Source of the DNA: JADGOV01 sp963814355 | Lineage (GTDB): Bacteria > Actinomycetota > Actinomycetes > JADGOV01 | Assembly (NCBI GenBank): GCA_963814355.1 | Contig: CAWFCZ010000015.1 | Span: 118,024 to 182,023 of the forward strand | Reading direction: 5' to 3' | DNA: 64,000 nt | Shown here: piece by piece, positions 8,392-16,507 of the stretch | Layout of the letters: each line of letters starts with the position of its first letter | Position numbering within the stretch: position 1 is the first letter of the stretch | Program-made: the position numbers and the translations under genes | Notes under the pieces: model-generated | The model's database searches: none | Told to the model about the DNA's origin: nothing | Seen by the model: only the letters and a program-made list of their open reading frames with translations

Positions 8392-9072
8392 CTACGGCCA
8401 GCTGGACTCGTGCTCGGAGGCGACGACCAACTCCTTGATCTCGCAGCCCGGCGGCTGGCGAAGCGCCACCAGCACCGCGGCCGCGGTGTCCTGCGGCAGG
8501 TTGAGTTTGGCATCCGCCGGCGGCTTGTACTTCTCATCCCGGTCGTCGAAGAACGCGGTGTGCATGCCGCCCGGGATCAGCAGCGTCACCCCGACCTGGC
8601 CGCGCAGTTCGGCGGCCAGCGCCCGGGTGAATCCCACGACGCCGAACTTGGACGCGCAGTACGCGCTGGCGTCGCTGACCGCCTTGATCCCCAGCGTGGA
8701 GGCGACCGTGACCACGGTGCCGTGCGAGTCCAGCAGAGCCGCAAGCGCGGCCCGGACCACTGCCGCGGTGCCCAGCAGATTCACCGCCACGATCCGGTCC
8801 CACACCGCACCGTCCACCTCGGCCAGGGTGCCGGGACGATCCGTTCCGGCGGCGGTGACCACCGCGTCGAGGCGCCCGGCCCGTTCGATCACGCGGCGGG
8901 TGGCTTCCTCGGCGGCCCGGGTGTCCGCCAGATCCACCACCTCGGAGTCCGCCCCGTCCACGGCCACCCGGTCCAGCACAAGCGGCCGGCCACCGGCGGT
9001 GCGTACCCCCTCGACGACCGCCCGCCCCAATCCGGAAGCGCCTCCGGTGACCAGAACCACCGCCCCGTTCAT
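8392..9072 (-). CDS. Short-chain dehydrogenase/reductase
   Basis: 226 residues from ATG 9072, four bases after the hldE stop; an alternative ATG at 9096 would overlap hldE. It is a classical SDR: the NAD(P) motif is VVLVTGGASGLGRAVVEG near the N-terminus, the active site has VVTVASTLG (Ser) and SAYCASKFGVVGF (Tyr-x3-Lys), and PGGMHTAFF follows. It is the last gene of the heptose operon. The standard pathway would place an HldD epimerase here, which is a longer extended SDR with a TGxxGFIG motif; this protein is not HldD. It may oxidise, reduce or modify the heptose or another precursor. Confidence 0.85.
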   Translation of the reverse strand: MNGAVVLVTGGASGLGRAVVEGVRTAGGRPLVLDRVAVDGADSEVVDLADTRAAEEATRRVIERAGRLDAVVTAAGTDRPGTLAEVDGAVWDRIVAVNLLGTAAVVRAALAALLDSHGTVVTVASTLGIKAVSDASAYCASKFGVVGFTRALAAELRGQVGVTLLIPGGMHTAFFDDRDEKYKPPADAKLNLPQDTAAAVLVALRQPPGCEIKELVVASEHESSWP

Positions 9073-9076
9073 CCGA

Positions 9077-10510
9077 TCATCCGGCCGGGTCGACATGACG
9101 GGCTGCCTCCTTGACGATCGCGGTGGTAGAACGGCCCGCCAGGTAAGGAAGTACGACCGCCTGGCCACCGTAGCGGGCCACCTCCGCCGCTTCCGGCAGG
9201 TCGGTGAGCGCGTAGTCCCCGCCCTTCACCCACACGTCCGGGCGCAACACCGCCAGGGCGTCGGTCGGCGTGTCCTCGCCGAAGACGATCACGTCGTCGA
9301 CGACGTCCAGCGCCCGCAGCACCGCGGCCCGGTCGGCGGCGGAGTTGAGTGGCCGGCCGGGGCCCTTGAGTCGGCGTACCGAAGCGTCGGAGTTGATCAG
9401 TACGACCAGGCAGTCGCCGAGCGACCGGGCGCCGCGCAGCAGGCTGACGTGCCCGGCGTGAACGAGGTCGAAGCAACCGCCGGTGGCCACCACGGTGCCA
9501 CCGGCCGCCCGTACCCGGCGTACCGGATCCCCGCCGCCGAACTGCCCCGCGGACGCAGCGCAGAACGCCGCCCGGGTTGCGTCCGGCAGCACCCGGTGCG
9601 CTGGAGATCCCGACCGGCCCGACCGGCCCGACCGGCCCGACCGGCCCGCAACCGCCGCCGCGCCGCCGGCGGCGACGAATGCGGAGGCCGCCGCGACCGC
9701 TCCGGTCACCGCCTCCGAGGGCAGGGCGCCGTCGGCCAGCAGCCCGGCGGCGGAGGCCGCGAACCGGTCGCCGGCGCCGCAGGCGTCGAAGCACGGTACC
9801 TGCGGAGCGGGCACGACGAGCGGCACGGCGTCGGCGTCGGTAACCAGCAGCGCGCCGCGAGCCCCGAGCGTGATCGCGACGGCCCCCGCGCGCCACCGCC
9901 GGTGCAGCGCCTGCGCCTGCGCGGCACGCCCGGCCAGCCCGGCGGCCGGTGCTGGACCGGCGACCAGGTCGGCCTCGACGGCGTTCGGGGTGGCCAGCGT
10001 CACGCCGGGCGGCGGCTCGCCGCCGCGGGGATGCGGATCCCAGACCACCGGTACCCGGGGCAGCGACCTCAACGCCCCGGCGACCCCGCGGCCGTAGTCG
10101 GCAACCAGCACCGCGCCGGCCGCCCGGAGCGCGTCCCGGGCGGGCGCCGTCAACGAGCCGACCGCCCCGCCGCAGCCCCGGTCCAGGCGCAGCAGGGAGC
10201 GACCGTCGGCGCGGATCCGTACCTTCTCCGGCGTGGTCCCGGCGAGCCCCAGATCACAGACCTCGATGCCCTCAGCGGTCAGCAACTCGCGTAGTTCCGC
10301 GCCGGCCGCGTCCGGTGCCAGGGCGGTGAGCAGGGTCACCTGACGGCCGTCGCGACGGGCGAGTACGGCTGCCAACCCGGCACCTCCGGGCCGGGAGGAG
10401 GTCACCGAATCGTCCACGACTGGCACCGGGGCATCCGGGCAGAGCCGGCTCACCCGGCCCGCGACGTCGCGGTCGAGCAGCGTGTCGCCGACGATCAGCA
10501 GCGGCTTCAC
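9077..10510 (-). CDS. hldE: Bifunctional heptose-7-phosphate kinase / heptose-1-phosphate nucleotidyltransferase
   Basis: 477 residues from GTG 10510, which overlaps the gmhA stop (GTGA). The N-terminal PfkB-type kinase domain (about 1-310) has GDTLLDRDVAGRVSRL and CFDACGAGDRFAASAAG with the GAGD catalytic motif. The C-terminal cytidylyltransferase-like domain (about 340-477) has VVATGGCFDLVHAGHVSLL (the HxGH motif), RRLKGPGRPLNS and GGDYALTDLPE. HldE phosphorylates D-glycero-D-manno-heptose 7-phosphate to the 1,7-bisphosphate and later activates the 1-phosphate to the nucleotide-heptose. The two domains are joined by a GRS tandem repeat linker encoded by four copies of a 9-bp repeat. Confidence 0.92.
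   Translation of the reverse strand: MKPLLIVGDTLLDRDVAGRVSRLCPDAPVPVVDDSVTSSRPGGAGLAAVLARRDGRQVTLLTALAPDAAGAELRELLTAEGIEVCDLGLAGTTPEKVRIRADGRSLLRLDRGCGGAVGSLTAPARDALRAAGAVLVADYGRGVAGALRSLPRVPVVWDPHPRGGEPPPGVTLATPNAVEADLVAGPAPAAGLAGRAAQAQALHRRWRAGAVAITLGARGALLVTDADAVPLVVPAPQVPCFDACGAGDRFAASAAGLLADGALPSEAVTGAVAAASAFVAAGGAAAVAGRSGRSGRSGRSGSPAHRVLPDATRAAFCAASAGQFGGGDPVRRVRAAGGTVVATGGCFDLVHAGHVSLLRGARSLGDCLVVLINSDASVRRLKGPGRPLNSAADRAAVLRALDVVDDVIVFGEDTPTDALAVLRPDVWVKGGDYALTDLPEAAEVARYGGQAVVLPYLAGRSTTAIVKEAARHVDPAG
9611..9646 (-). repeat. 9-bp in-frame tandem repeat in hldE linker
   Basis: CGACCGGCC is repeated four times without change inside hldE. Each unit encodes Gly-Arg-Ser on the minus strand, so copy number changes lengthen or shorten the interdomain linker without breaking the frame. 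Confidence 0.85.
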
Positions 10511-11208
10511 GACGCGACCCGGGCCTCGGCCGGCCGGTAGGCGGAGGACGGTCGGGCGGCGCCGACCTCCACGTCGACCGCGGCGCAGATCAGGTGCACG
10601 GCCACCTGCTGCACCTCCTGAACGGTCGCCGTGCTCGGCGCCCGGACGCACAGCGCGGCCGTGGTGGCGGCGGCGAGCGGGTTGGGGCCCGGCCCGGTCA
10701 GGGCCCAGGTGATCAAGCCGCCATTCCGGGCGGCCAGCGCGGCGGCGACCACGTTGGGGCTGCGCCCGGAGGTGGAGATACCGAGGAAGACGTCGCCCGG
10801 CCGCCCGTGCGCCCGCACCTGCCGGGCGAAGCCTTCGTCGTACCCGTAGTCGTTGGCGATCGCGGTCAGCGCCGAGGTCTCGGCATGCAACGCCAGGGCC
10901 GACAGCGCCGGCCGGTCGTGGCGGTAGCGTCCGACCAGCTCAGCAGTGAGGTGCTGGGCCTGGGCGGCGGACCCGCCGTTGCCGGCGACCAGCAGCCGCC
11001 CGCCGCCGACCAGCACGCCGGCCAGCGTGGCGCCCCAGCCGTCCAACACCTCGGTGTCCAGCAGCGGCAACGCAGCGAGCAGCGCGGCAACATGATCCCG
11101 GCCGGTGAGCAGCGGCGGCTCGGCGGCCGGATCAGTCCCGGCGCCTCGACCAGTCCGGGCTGGATCAGTCCGGACGGCTGGATCGGTCCCGACGGCTCGA
11201 TCAGTCAT
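10507..11208 (-). CDS. gmhA: Sedoheptulose-7-phosphate isomerase
   Basis: A SIS-domain protein of 233 residues. After a low-complexity N-terminal extension of about 33 residues (Thr-Asp-Pro-Ala repeats; a later start is possible) comes the family core: LLVAGNGGSAAQAQHLTAELVGR, IANDYGYDEGFARQVRA, GDVFLGISTSGRSPNV and the C-terminal EVQQVAVHLICAAVD. GmhA converts sedoheptulose 7-phosphate to D-glycero-D-manno-heptose 7-phosphate, the first committed step of nucleotide-heptose synthesis. It overlaps the GT4 gene by eight bases and hldE by four, so all are probably co-translated. Confidence 0.92.
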   Translation of the reverse strand: MTDRAVGTDPAVRTDPARTGRGAGTDPAAEPPLLTGRDHVAALLAALPLLDTEVLDGWGATLAGVLVGGGRLLVAGNGGSAAQAQHLTAELVGRYRHDRPALSALALHAETSALTAIANDYGYDEGFARQVRAHGRPGDVFLGISTSGRSPNVVAAALAARNGGLITWALTGPGPNPLAAATTAALCVRAPSTATVQEVQQVAVHLICAAVDVEVGAARPSSAYRPAEARVAS

Positions 11209-12466
11209 GGACGGCCTCCCCGGTCAGCGCGGTCGGTAGCACGGCGTCATAGGCGTGTTCGGTGAGGGCGGCGATCCGGTCCCAGGAGTATCGGGCCCGG
11301 GCCCGCCGGGCACCGGCGACGCCGTAGGCGGCCCGGCGATCCGCATCGGCGAGCAGCGCCGCCAACTCGGCGGCCAGCGCGTCGGGATCCCGCGGCGGTA
11401 CGTGCACGCCGGTTCGGCCGTGGACCACGGTGTCGATCAGCCCGCCAACGGCCGAGGCGACCACCGGTACGCCGCAGGCCATCGCCTCCAGCGGGACGAT
11501 GCCGAACGGCTCGTACCACGGAACGCAGAGCACCGCGTCGGCGCTGCGCAGCAGCGGCGGCAGCGCCTCCCGGCCCAGCCGACCCCGGAAGATCACCCGA
11601 TCGGCGACCCCGTGCCGGCGGGCCAGCGCCCGCAGCCGGCGCACCTCCGGATCGCCGGCCAGCCCGGCCGGCTCCGGGCCGCCGGCCACCACCAGCTCGG
11701 TGTCCGCGACACCGTTATCGGTCAGCCTGGCCAGCGCCGTGATCGCGGTGCCGATGCCCTTGCGTTGCACCAGACGGCCCAGGAAGACCAGCCGACGGCG
11801 GACTGGGCCCGGCCGCGGCTCCACCGGCCCTTCGGGAGTGAACAGGTCGAGATCCACCCCGCACGGCACCACGCTCACCCGGTGCCGGTCGGCCCCGAGC
11901 CGGGCCAGCTCGAACGCCTCGTCGGAACAGGTGGCCACGATGTGATCCACCGAAGCGACCAGCGACCGTTCCAGCTCGGCGCGCCTCGGCGGGGACGTGT
12001 CGAGGGCGCCCTGATGCCGCCTCTTGACCACGCCGAGGGCGTGGAAGGTCTGCACGACCGGAACACCCAACCGGCGACCGGCGCCCAGCGCGGCCAGGCA
12101 GGACATCCAGAAGTGCGCGTGCACCACGTCCGGTGGGTCTCGACGCCACTGCCGGTACAGATCCTCGCCGAAATCCGCTATGTAGGGCAGCAGCTCGTCC
12201 TTGCCGACCGGCGACGGCGGCCCGGCCGAAACCTGGTCGACCACCACGCCGGTGCCCAGCGGCACCCGGCGCGGCGTGGCGAGGTCGTCCCGACGGGTGT
12301 GTACCACGACCCGGTGACCGCGGCGGGCCAGCGCGCCGGCCAGCGCCGCGACGTGCACGTTCTGCCCGCCGGCGTCCACCCCGCCCAGCACGGCCAGCGG
12401 ACTGGCGTGTTCGGACACCATGGCGATCCGCAGCCGGTCGCCACCTGGCCGTGCCTTGGTGGTCAC
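11201..12466 (-). CDS. GT4 family glycosyltransferase
   Basis: 421 residues from GTG 12466. The N-terminus RIAMVSEHASPLAVLGGVDAG with GGQNVHVAALAGAL is the GT4 acceptor-domain start; DVVHAHFWMSCLAAL and TFHALGVVKRRH follow. The donor domain has VVPCGVDLDLFTPEG, LVFLGRLVQRKGIGTAI and VPWYEPFGIVPLEAMACG, the conserved E-x7-E nucleotide-sugar motif. The architecture resembles D-inositol-3-phosphate GlcNAc transferases and sucrose synthase-like GT4 enzymes. It lies between a GT9 enzyme and gmhA in the heptose operon, so it probably builds the same glycoconjugate. Donor sugar not determinable. Confidence 0.88.
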   Translation of the reverse strand: MTTKARPGGDRLRIAMVSEHASPLAVLGGVDAGGQNVHVAALAGALARRGHRVVVHTRRDDLATPRRVPLGTGVVVDQVSAGPPSPVGKDELLPYIADFGEDLYRQWRRDPPDVVHAHFWMSCLAALGAGRRLGVPVVQTFHALGVVKRRHQGALDTSPPRRAELERSLVASVDHIVATCSDEAFELARLGADRHRVSVVPCGVDLDLFTPEGPVEPRPGPVRRRLVFLGRLVQRKGIGTAITALARLTDNGVADTELVVAGGPEPAGLAGDPEVRRLRALARRHGVADRVIFRGRLGREALPPLLRSADAVLCVPWYEPFGIVPLEAMACGVPVVASAVGGLIDTVVHGRTGVHVPPRDPDALAAELAALLADADRRAAYGVAGARRARARYSWDRIAALTEHAYDAVLPTALTGEAVHD

Positions 12467-13544
12467 ATCGCCCCCCGGCGAGCCCGGCGAGCCCGCCGGG
12501 AACCGGCGGCGAACGACGTGCCGGGACTGGCCCGCTCAGCCGGTCGACGGCCTCGACCACCGCCTCGGTCGAGACGTCGTCCAGGCATGGATGGCTCGGG
12601 ACCGGGCAGGTCGTCGATCGGCTCCCCGCGCAGCCGGCGCGCTGGTCGCCGAGCAGAATGTGCGGTACCCGGAACGGCGCCCAGCGCTCGGCCGGCACGG
12701 TGGGCGCGAACAGCGAGACCACCGGCGTGCCGACGGCGGCGGCCAGGTGGGCGGCACCGGTGTTGCCGACCACCACCGCGTCCGCCCGGGCGAGGACGTC
12801 GGCCAGCCCGGCGAGGTCGGTGGCGCCGCCGAGGTCCCGGACCCCGGCGACCCTAGAGACAGCCCCGGTCAGTTCCCGCTCGCCGGGACCGCCGGTGACC
12901 ACGACCCGGCGGCCGGTCGCGACCAGGCCGGCGGCGTGCACCGCCATCCGCTCCGGCGATGCGGCCCGGGCCGGCACGGACGCACCTGGATGGACCACCA
13001 CGTACCCCCCGCCACCGGTCAGCGCCCGGGTGTCCGGCAGGGGGCGCCGCACCGCCAGCCGCCCGTCGTCGCCGCCCGGAAGCCGGTATCCGGCCGCCGC
13101 CACGGTGGCGAGCATCCGCTCGGCCTCGTGCAGGCCACCCTCGGGCAGCCGGTGGCGGACGTCGAGCAGCGAGCCGGGGTAGTCCTCGCTGGCCGCGGTG
13201 ATCCGCGGGACCCGGGCGAGGCGGAGCAACAGCGCCAGCGGTAGCGGGCTCTGGTGGTAAGAGGTGAGGATCACCGCCTCGTCGAGGGCCAGTCTTCCCA
13301 GCCGCGCGACGAGCGCCTCGCTCTCGGCCGGGTCGACCGGCGGGGGCTGGGGATCGATCCACGGGCAGCGCCACACCGCGATCTCGGCCGGGCCGGGGAG
13401 AAGCGCCGCCGCCGCCGACCCGCGGGGTCCGCAGAGCAGCACCACCCGAGCCGCGGCGGCGACCGCTCGCACGGCGGGGCCGGCGAGCAGGACGTCGCCG
13501 TCGCTGTCGAGGCGGGCGACCAGCACGCGTCGAGACGTGTTCAC
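12463..13544 (-). CDS. GT9 family heptosyltransferase-like protein, apparently frameshifted near its end
   Basis: The GTG at 13544 overlaps the gmhB stop (GTGA). The protein has GT9 features: RVLVARLDSDGDVLLAGPAV at the start, YVVVHPGASVPARAASPERM, VVVTGGPGERELT and VVVGNTGAAHLAAAVGTPVVSLFAPT, then CPVPSHPCLDDVSTEAV. As written, the frame does not stop where expected but runs through most of the GT4 gene to 11715. Adding one base to the C6 run at 12471-12476 would end the gene with TGA at 12463-12465 and recreate the GTGA overlap seen elsewhere in this operon. I annotate that corrected end; length would be 360 residues. It may be a sequencing indel or a true read-through mutation. Confidence 0.75.
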
Positions 13545-14095
13545 GTGTCTGCCGCGAGCAGGAGTTCCACGGCAGCGAGCAGGGTGTCGGCCACCTCCGG
13601 CGCGGCGTCGGTCTCCGCCGGCCGGGTCGCCGCGGTCGGAACCAGAACCGGGCGGGCGCCGGCGGCCAGCGCCGCGTCGACGTCCGCGCCGATGTCGCCG
13701 ATCAGCGCGCAGGACTCCACCGGGACGCCCAGCGCGCTCGCCGCCTCCTCGACCAGACCGGGTGCCGGCTTGCGGCAGCCGCAACCGTCCGCTAACCCGT
13801 GCGGGCAGTAGAAGAACGGTCCGATCGGACCGAGGACCCGCGCCAGCGCGGCGTTGACCTGCTCCACCTGGGCCCGGGTCAGCAGGCCCCGGGCGATACC
13901 GCTCTGGTTGGACACCACGGCCGTCGGGATCCCGGCAGCCCGGAGCCGAGTCAACGCGGCGGCCGCGGTCGGCATCGGCCGGACGGCCGACGGGTCGGCG
14001 TTATACGGCACATCGGCCACCAGCGTTCCGTCGCGGTCCAGCAGCACCGCCAACGGCCGAGCGGGTCCGATGGCCGTCGGGTGGGTGGCGGTCAC
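13541..14095 (-). CDS. gmhB: D-glycero-D-manno-heptose 1,7-bisphosphate 7-phosphatase-like HAD hydrolase
   Basis: 184 residues from GTG 14095; an upstream GTG at 14143 would add 16 residues before the usual start of the fold. The HAD motifs are AVLLDRDGTLVADVPYN (I), TAVVSNQSGIARGLL (II), CGCRKPAPGLVEEAA (III lysine, preceded by the zinc-binding CPHG..DGCGC loop typical of GmhB) and ALIGDIGADVDAALAAG (IV). GmhB removes the 7-phosphate between the kinase and nucleotidyltransferase steps of HldE. It is the first gene of the operon, so gmhB, GT9, GT4, gmhA, hldE and SDR can be read as one transcript. Confidence 0.88.
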   Translation of the reverse strand: MTATHPTAIGPARPLAVLLDRDGTLVADVPYNADPSAVRPMPTAAAALTRLRAAGIPTAVVSNQSGIARGLLTRAQVEQVNAALARVLGPIGPFFYCPHGLADGCGCRKPAPGLVEEAASALGVPVESCALIGDIGADVDAALAAGARPVLVPTAATRPAETDAAPEVADTLLAAVELLLAADT

Positions 14096-14152
14096 ATCGC
14101 CTGGTGTTTCCGAGCGCAACGATGGCAAACATGGGGCAATCACGACATTCGA

Positions 14153-15250
14153 TCAAGCCGAACGGGTGACGGCGGCCGTACCGACCGGTTCCTTCCCGGT
14201 GGTGTCCGGCTTGGCGCGCCGCCGGCCGCGAGCGAGCTCGCCGCGCAACAACGCGCAGACCACCGGCTCGATCGGGCCCTGAGTCGCCAGACCGCCGACC
14301 TCGACCCCGGCGCCGAGCTGGTCGAGATGATCGACGATGGTCACCCCGTCCTGGTAGTACTCCACCACCCGGGGGTCGATGTAGGACCGGCGGCACACCG
14401 CCGGGGTGTTGCCCAGGTAGCCCGCCACCTCACGGACCGCGGCGGCCACCGCGCGCTTGCTCGATGTCGGGCTCTGGGCAGCCGGCCGCGCGGCGGCCAG
14501 GAACGCGGCCGCCATCACGGTGGCATTCCAGGTACGGAAGTCCTTGGCCGTGAAGTCCCCACCGGTGATCGACCTCAGGTAGATATTTATGTCCACGCTC
14601 TTGACATCTTGCCAACCCCGTCCGGCCCGGTAGGCGAGCAACTCGGGACCCCCGCCGCGGCGCCGCTTCAATGCGGTGACGACCGCCCGCACGGCGTCGT
14701 CGTTGATGGGCTGTCGCCGGTCGAGCCCCCCTTTGGCGGTGTAGTGGAACCAGATCACCGGGCCGTCGAATGTGACGTGCTCCCGGCGGACCGTGGCGAG
14801 TCCGAACGTGTCGTGCTCGGCGGCGTACTCCTCGCTGCCGATCCGGAAGAAACCACGGTCGAGCAGCCGCACCGCGCAGGCGAGCACCCGCTCCCTAGGC
14901 ATGCCGGGCAGGGTGAGGTGTTCGGTGACCCGGGCACGGGCAGCCGGCAGGGCCTCGGCGAACGCGATCACCCGTTCGTGCTTGACCCGGTCGCGCTGCC
15001 GACGCCACTCGTCGTGGTAGCGGTACTGCCGGCGCCCGGCGGCGTCGGTGCCGATGGCCTGAAGATGTCCGTTCGGGTACGGGCAGATCCACACCTCGGT
15101 CCAGGCCGGCGGCAACACCAGGGCGGCTATGCGGTCCAGCGTCTGGCGATCCCGTACCCGGTTCCCGGCGGCATCGTGGTAGGCGAAGCCGCGACCGTGG
15201 CGACGTCTGCTGATCCCGGGCCGGGACGGGTCAGAACGACGCAAACCCAT
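14153..15250 (-). CDS. DNA topoisomerase IB (poxvirus/bacterial type)
   Basis: 365 residues from ATG 15250. The N-terminal part contains RRRHGRGFAYHDAAG, then LPPAWTEVWICPYPNGHLQA and RQYRYHDEWRRQRDRVKHERV, hallmark segments of bacterial TopIB. The catalytic domain has GSEEYAAEHDTFGLATVR, YTAKGG and TAKDFRTWNATVMAA, and ends with CRRSYIDPRVVEYY, where the SYI tyrosine is the nucleophile that forms the 3'-phosphotyrosine bond. The enzyme relaxes supercoils of both signs without ATP. The frame is open farther upstream, but the similarity starts near 15250. Confidence 0.92.
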   Translation of the reverse strand: MGLRRSDPSRPGISRRRHGRGFAYHDAAGNRVRDRQTLDRIAALVLPPAWTEVWICPYPNGHLQAIGTDAAGRRQYRYHDEWRRQRDRVKHERVIAFAEALPAARARVTEHLTLPGMPRERVLACAVRLLDRGFFRIGSEEYAAEHDTFGLATVRREHVTFDGPVIWFHYTAKGGLDRRQPINDDAVRAVVTALKRRRGGGPELLAYRAGRGWQDVKSVDINIYLRSITGGDFTAKDFRTWNATVMAAAFLAAARPAAQSPTSSKRAVAAAVREVAGYLGNTPAVCRRSYIDPRVVEYYQDGVTIVDHLDQLGAGVEVGGLATQGPIEPVVCALLRGELARGRRRAKPDTTGKEPVGTAAVTRSA

Positions 15251-15287
15251 GGCAAATCGTACCGTCGCCGGCGAGCGTCCCGGCCGC

Positions 15288-15755
15288 TCAGACCGTCGGC
15301 TCCCCGGCTTCCGGCGGCTCGGGCTCCACGTGCATCGCACGCTCCTCGGCGCTGAACCCGCCGGTGTCGGTGCCCACGTCGGAGCCGACCATGTCCGGTT
15401 CGGTGTCCGTCCGAGCGCCCTCGTCGACGTCGACGAGACGCCCGACACGTTCCTCGACGTCGGCCGGGAAGGGGTCGGCAACCGTATCGGCATCGGAGTA
15501 AGTGTCCGCTGGATCGTCCAGCGCCGCGGTGACGTCGGGCTCCTCCGCTGCGAGATAGGCGTCGATGGTCTCGCCGCGCGCCTGCTCGGATGCGGTCACC
15601 CCGTACCCGTCGCTGTAGGGCCGGCGGTCGCTCGGAGCGGCCATGCCGTCCTGCTCGTCCCCGGTGATCACCTTCTGGGGGAGGACGCCGTCGGTGTCGG
15701 GCAGGCCCTCCTCCTCGAAGGGGTCGGCGGGCTCCGGAATGCGGCTGGTCGTCAT
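15288..15755 (-). CDS. DUF5709 family acidic protein
   Basis: 155 residues from ATG 15755. Very acidic and low in hydrophobics, with PADPFEEEGLPDTDG, GYGVTASEQARGETID and EEPDVTAALDDPA. This matches the actinobacterial DUF5709 pattern. No catalytic residues or membrane segments are seen, and the function is unknown. Such acidic disordered proteins are often stress-related, but that is inference. A 37-base gap separates it from the topoisomerase gene downstream. Confidence 0.7.
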   Translation of the reverse strand: MTTSRIPEPADPFEEEGLPDTDGVLPQKVITGDEQDGMAAPSDRRPYSDGYGVTASEQARGETIDAYLAAEEPDVTAALDDPADTYSDADTVADPFPADVEERVGRLVDVDEGARTDTEPDMVGSDVGTDTGGFSAEERAMHVEPEPPEAGEPTV

Positions 15756-15789
15756 GGCCGTCGGCGTACCCGCTCCGCGGCCGTTACAC

Positions 15790-16098
15790 CTACCGGGACG
15801 GGTCGCCGGAGTGCGGCCGTCCGCCGTTGACCGAGCTGGGCGGCGCGGTGCTCGGCGCGTCCGAGCCACCGTCCCGGCCGGGCGTCGGGCCGTTTCCGGC
15901 GCCGGCGACCACCCGCTTCGCCGACCCCACCGCCCCCGCGGCCTGGCCCTGCAACACCCCCGCGGCGGTATGGACCGAGGGGCTGTCCCTGAGGCCGCGT
16001 ACCCGGCGCATCACGGCGTCGTACCGGTCCCGGCCCGCCCGGGCGCCGGCCACGAAGCCGGCCGCGAAGCTGGCGCCGACCAAGAGCGTGTAGCGCAT
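15790..16098 (-). CDS. Small YtxH-like membrane-associated protein
   Basis: 102 residues from ATG 16098, with a GGGGAGG ribosome binding site about seven bases upstream. The N-terminus is one hydrophobic glycine-rich helix (YTLLVGASFAAGFVAGARAG) followed by RDRYDAVMRRVRGLRDSP, the pattern of YtxH-type proteins. The C-terminal third is disordered (Gly, Pro, Ser). It should be anchored to the membrane. No enzymatic role can be assigned. Confidence 0.7.
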   Translation of the reverse strand: MRYTLLVGASFAAGFVAGARAGRDRYDAVMRRVRGLRDSPSVHTAAGVLQGQAAGAVGSAKRVVAGAGNGPTPGRDGGSDAPSTAPPSSVNGGRPHSGDPSR

Positions 16099-16225
16099 GC
16101 GGCCTCCCCTGATCTGCGGCGGGATCCGCCGTCCTCGCGACCTGAGCCCGCCTTCCGGCGCGGCTGACGAACCGGTCTGAGGTAACCTAACCGACAACGC
16201 CCGCCCTGGGCAGTGTGGTTGTCAG

Positions 16226-16298
16226 TCCCGCGTAGCTCAATTGGCAGAGCGTCCGGCTGTTAACCGGCAGGTTACAGGTTCGAGTCCTGTCGCGGGAG
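16226..16298 (+). tRNA. tRNA-Asn (GTT)
   Basis: A complete cloverleaf. The acceptor stem TCCCGCG pairs with CGCGGGA (16291-16297), the anticodon loop CTGTTAA carries GTT, and the T arm is ACAGG-TTCGAGT-CCTGT. Discriminator base G at 16298. The CCA end is not encoded. Confidence 0.95.
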
Positions 16299-16314
16299 CC
16301 GGCGTGATCGTCGC

Positions 16315-16388
16315 GGGGCGGTAGCTCAGCCGGTTAGAGCAGGGGACTCATAATCCTCCGGTCGCGGGTTCGAGTCCCGCCCGCCCCA
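16315..16388 (+). tRNA. tRNA with CAT anticodon (elongator Met or Ile2)
   Basis: The acceptor stem GGGGCGG (16315-16321) pairs with CCGCCCC (16381-16387), discriminator A. The anticodon loop CTCATAA gives CAT and the T arm is GCGGG-TTCGAGT-CCCGC. The paired first acceptor base excludes initiator tRNA. Elongator Met is more likely than lysidine-modified Ile2, but this cannot be settled here. It lies 16 bases after tRNA-Asn. Confidence 0.9.
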
Positions 16389-16507
16389 CAGACTGTTCAC
16401 GAGCAAACGATCACGAACCCCGGCGCTGGCGTCGGCTGCGACCCGGTTTGCCCGAGGCCGGGCCCGAGGTACGTGATCGCGGCGCGGGTGCGGCGACATC
16501 TCGCCGG

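Noticed and set aside
11715..13544. Continuous frame of about 600 codons covering GT9 and most of GT4
   Set aside because: Only the part above 12463 resembles a protein family; the rest is a shadow of the GT4 gene.
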